Source of the DNA: a virus
Strand: one strand, 5' to 3'
IMG/VR virus record: IMGVR_UViG_3300007523_000015
Span: 1 to 55,431 of that record
Length of the DNA: 55,431 nt
Below the pieces are notes generated by a model, which saw only the letters and a list, made by a program, of their open reading frames with translations, searched no databases and had not been told where the DNA came from. The position numbers were made by a program, and so were the translations under genes. Of the stretch, positions 54,613 to 55,431 are shown piece after piece. How positions within the stretch are numbered: the stretch's first letter is position 1; every line of letters begins with the position of its first letter.

Positions 54613-55075
54613 TTCTTAAATACTCGATAAATCTATAGTTATATGTTTCATTATTACTTTCCACTATACTATTTATCATCCATTTTGTCAAGTCTATCTC
54701 GGGGAAAAATACATCAGCTTCAAATTCTGCATCCACATGCGTTATGACTAATTTAGTAGCTTTCTCCATTGTTTGTTTATATATAGACGCTCCACCGATA
54801 ATAACTATTTCCGGATAACAATGCTCGATAGATAATGCACTTTCAACACTATCAGCTCTTATTAAGTGACACGGTAACTCTATCGAGGAAACTATTATAT
54901 TCTTTCTGCCTGGGAGGGTTTTGCCAATGCTAAGGAATGTATTCCTTCCCATCACCACAACTTTACCCATGGTATATTCTTTAAAATGAACCATATCTTC
55001 GGGAATATCCCAGAGTAAATGGTTTCTGAATCCCAATTCTCTATTTTTACCTATTGCTGCAATTAAAGTTATCAT
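54599..55075 (-). CDS. dihydrofolate reductase
   Basis: 158 residues. MITLIAAIGKNRELGFRNHL, LLWDIPEDMVHFKEYTMGKV with the catalytic acid (Asp 27 equivalent), VVMGRNTFLSIGKTLPGRKN and EIVIIGGASIYKQTMEKA are the DHFR landmarks. T4 Frd is similar; it regenerates tetrahydrofolate for dTMP synthesis and is also reported in the T4 baseplate. No frameshift. A sigma70-like promoter lies at 55184-55212 and a GATAAATA 15 bases before the start. Confidence 0.93.
   Translation of the reverse strand: MITLIAAIGKNRELGFRNHLLWDIPEDMVHFKEYTMGKVVVMGRNTFLSIGKTLPGRKNIIVSSIELPCHLIRADSVESALSIEHCYPEIVIIGGASIYKQTMEKATKLVITHVDAEFEADVFFPEIDLTKWMINSIVESNNETYNYRFIEYLRNESI
54670..54677 (-). promoter_or_regulatory. late promoter inside DHFR for the KTSC gene
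   Basis: GATAAATA on the minus strand within the DHFR 3' coding region, 58 bases before the KTSC gene, so the downstream genes could be made late, separately from DHFR. Confidence 0.5.
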
Positions 55076-55089
55076 CGTGATATATGAGA

Positions 55090-55097
55090 TATTTATC
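55090..55097 (-). promoter_or_regulatory. late promoter motif before DHFR
   Basis: GATAAATA on the minus strand, 15 bases before the DHFR start, which lacks a clear ribosome binding site. Confidence 0.4.
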
Positions 55098-55183
55098 CTA
55101 AAACATGAATAAAATTAGCATCACTTCTGTGCTGTAAATATCCTATCATAAATTTATCTGTCTGTAATCATACGCACTATTGC

Positions 55184-55212
55184 AGTATAACATAGTTGCC
55201 AATTAATAACAA
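55184..55212 (-). promoter_or_regulatory. sigma70-like promoter upstream of DHFR
   Basis: On the minus strand: TTGTTA (55207-55212), 17-base spacer, TATACT (55184-55189), about 109 bases before DHFR, just after the NifU-like gene ends. Confidence 0.5.
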
Positions 55213-55239
55213 CGATTTTTTAGCCAATTATGTTATTAT

Positions 55240-55431
55240 TTACACCGCTATAATTTCAATATTTGGTTCGATTGTTTGTACTAAGTTCTCAATAGCTCGT
55301 AGTGTACCAGCAGTAGAGCTCGGACAGGTGCCGCACGCGCCCTGGTAGTGCACGCTGAGCTGGTTGCCGTTGAGACCGACTACGTGGAGGTCGCCGCCGT
55401 CGCTTTTCAGGTAAGGGCGAATCTGCTCGTC
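55240..55431 (-). CDS. NifU C-terminal-domain (Fe-S scaffold) protein, 5' end outside window
   Basis: 63 residues visible, in frame to the right edge. IRPYLKSDGGDLHVVGLNGN and YQGACGTCPSSTAGTLRAIE carry the conserved C-x-x-C (CGTC) of the NifU-like scaffold domain, ending NIEIIAV. This domain holds or transfers iron-sulfur clusters. In a phage it would be an auxiliary metabolic gene. The first 111 bases are about 65% G+C while the last 80 are about 37%, a sharp change inside one gene. The missing N-terminus may contain another domain. Confidence 0.85.
   Translation of the reverse strand, partial: DEQIRPYLKSDGGDLHVVGLNGNQLSVHYQGACGTCPSSTAGTLRAIENLVQTIEPNIEIIAV

Overview
The window is a 55 kb piece of an AT-rich, T4-like myovirus genome (contractile-tailed phage). 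It is intact neither at its left end (a structural gene runs off) nor at its right end (a NifU-like gene runs off). The evidence is a nearly complete set of T4 core genes: gp41 helicase, gp61 primase, UvsW, UvsY, UvsX, gp32, gp16/gp17 terminase, gp4, gp19 tube, gp18 sheath, gp1 dNMP kinase, a neck protein, rIIA, rIIB and DHFR. Short T4-type late promoters ([G/T/A]ATAAATA) occur throughout. The style of the conserved hypothetical proteins (UvsY form, the small acidic gene after uvsX, the PRNF..K.SGAG basic peptide) points to the marine/freshwater 'exo-T4' or cyanophage-like branch rather than to coliphage T4. No photosynthesis gene is seen and the host cannot be read from the sequence.

Layout. 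1-4718: a structural gene, then a tightly overlapping five-gene unit ending in a KxDG ligase and a nucleotidyltransferase (possible RNA repair). 4750-9837: replisome block in which gp41 is fractured by a split intein with a Vsr-like homing endonuclease between the halves, a GIY-YIG gene sits in front of gp41, and gp61 follows. 9910-12645: an ADP-ribosyltransferase-like protein with five 26-residue repeats, a virion protein and a frameshifted structural remnant. 12672-22202: replication/recombination genes. UvsW is also cut in two by a split intein, here without an endonuclease; UvsY, UvsX and gp32 follow, with HNH and GIY-YIG genes between them. 22403-45848: mostly late genes (terminase, gp4, kinase-like protein, tail tube, papain-like peptidase, sheath, gp1, neck) peppered with homing endonucleases on both strands. 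45845-50355: early genes including rIIA/rIIB and a secreted small protein. 50394-55431: HNH gene, virion protein, four tRNAs, glutaredoxin, PD-(D/E)XK nuclease, NADAR protein, KTSC protein, DHFR and NifU C-domain.

Three themes stand out. (1) Mobile genes: eleven full or frameshifted free-standing homing endonucleases of four nuclease types plus one HNH remnant in 55 kb, together with two split inteins. At least six have a late promoter just upstream, and at 34.9 kb the promoter is nested in a hairpin that masks the ribosome binding site, the logic known for T4 I-TevI. (2) A set of otherwise unrelated proteins begins with M-R-x-x-E-[LFI] followed by an [LI]-x-E site. This resembles the capsid-targeting peptides that the T4 prohead protease removes from internal proteins and Alt; the set includes the ART-like and kinase-like proteins, suggesting packaged, injected effectors. 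(3) Decay in progress: a frameshifted endonuclease, a duplicated and broken peptidase tail, a poly-G frameshift in a small structural gene, and an HNH remnant fused to a small gene.

All start-site choices, motif positions and hairpins were read by eye; no similarity search was run.
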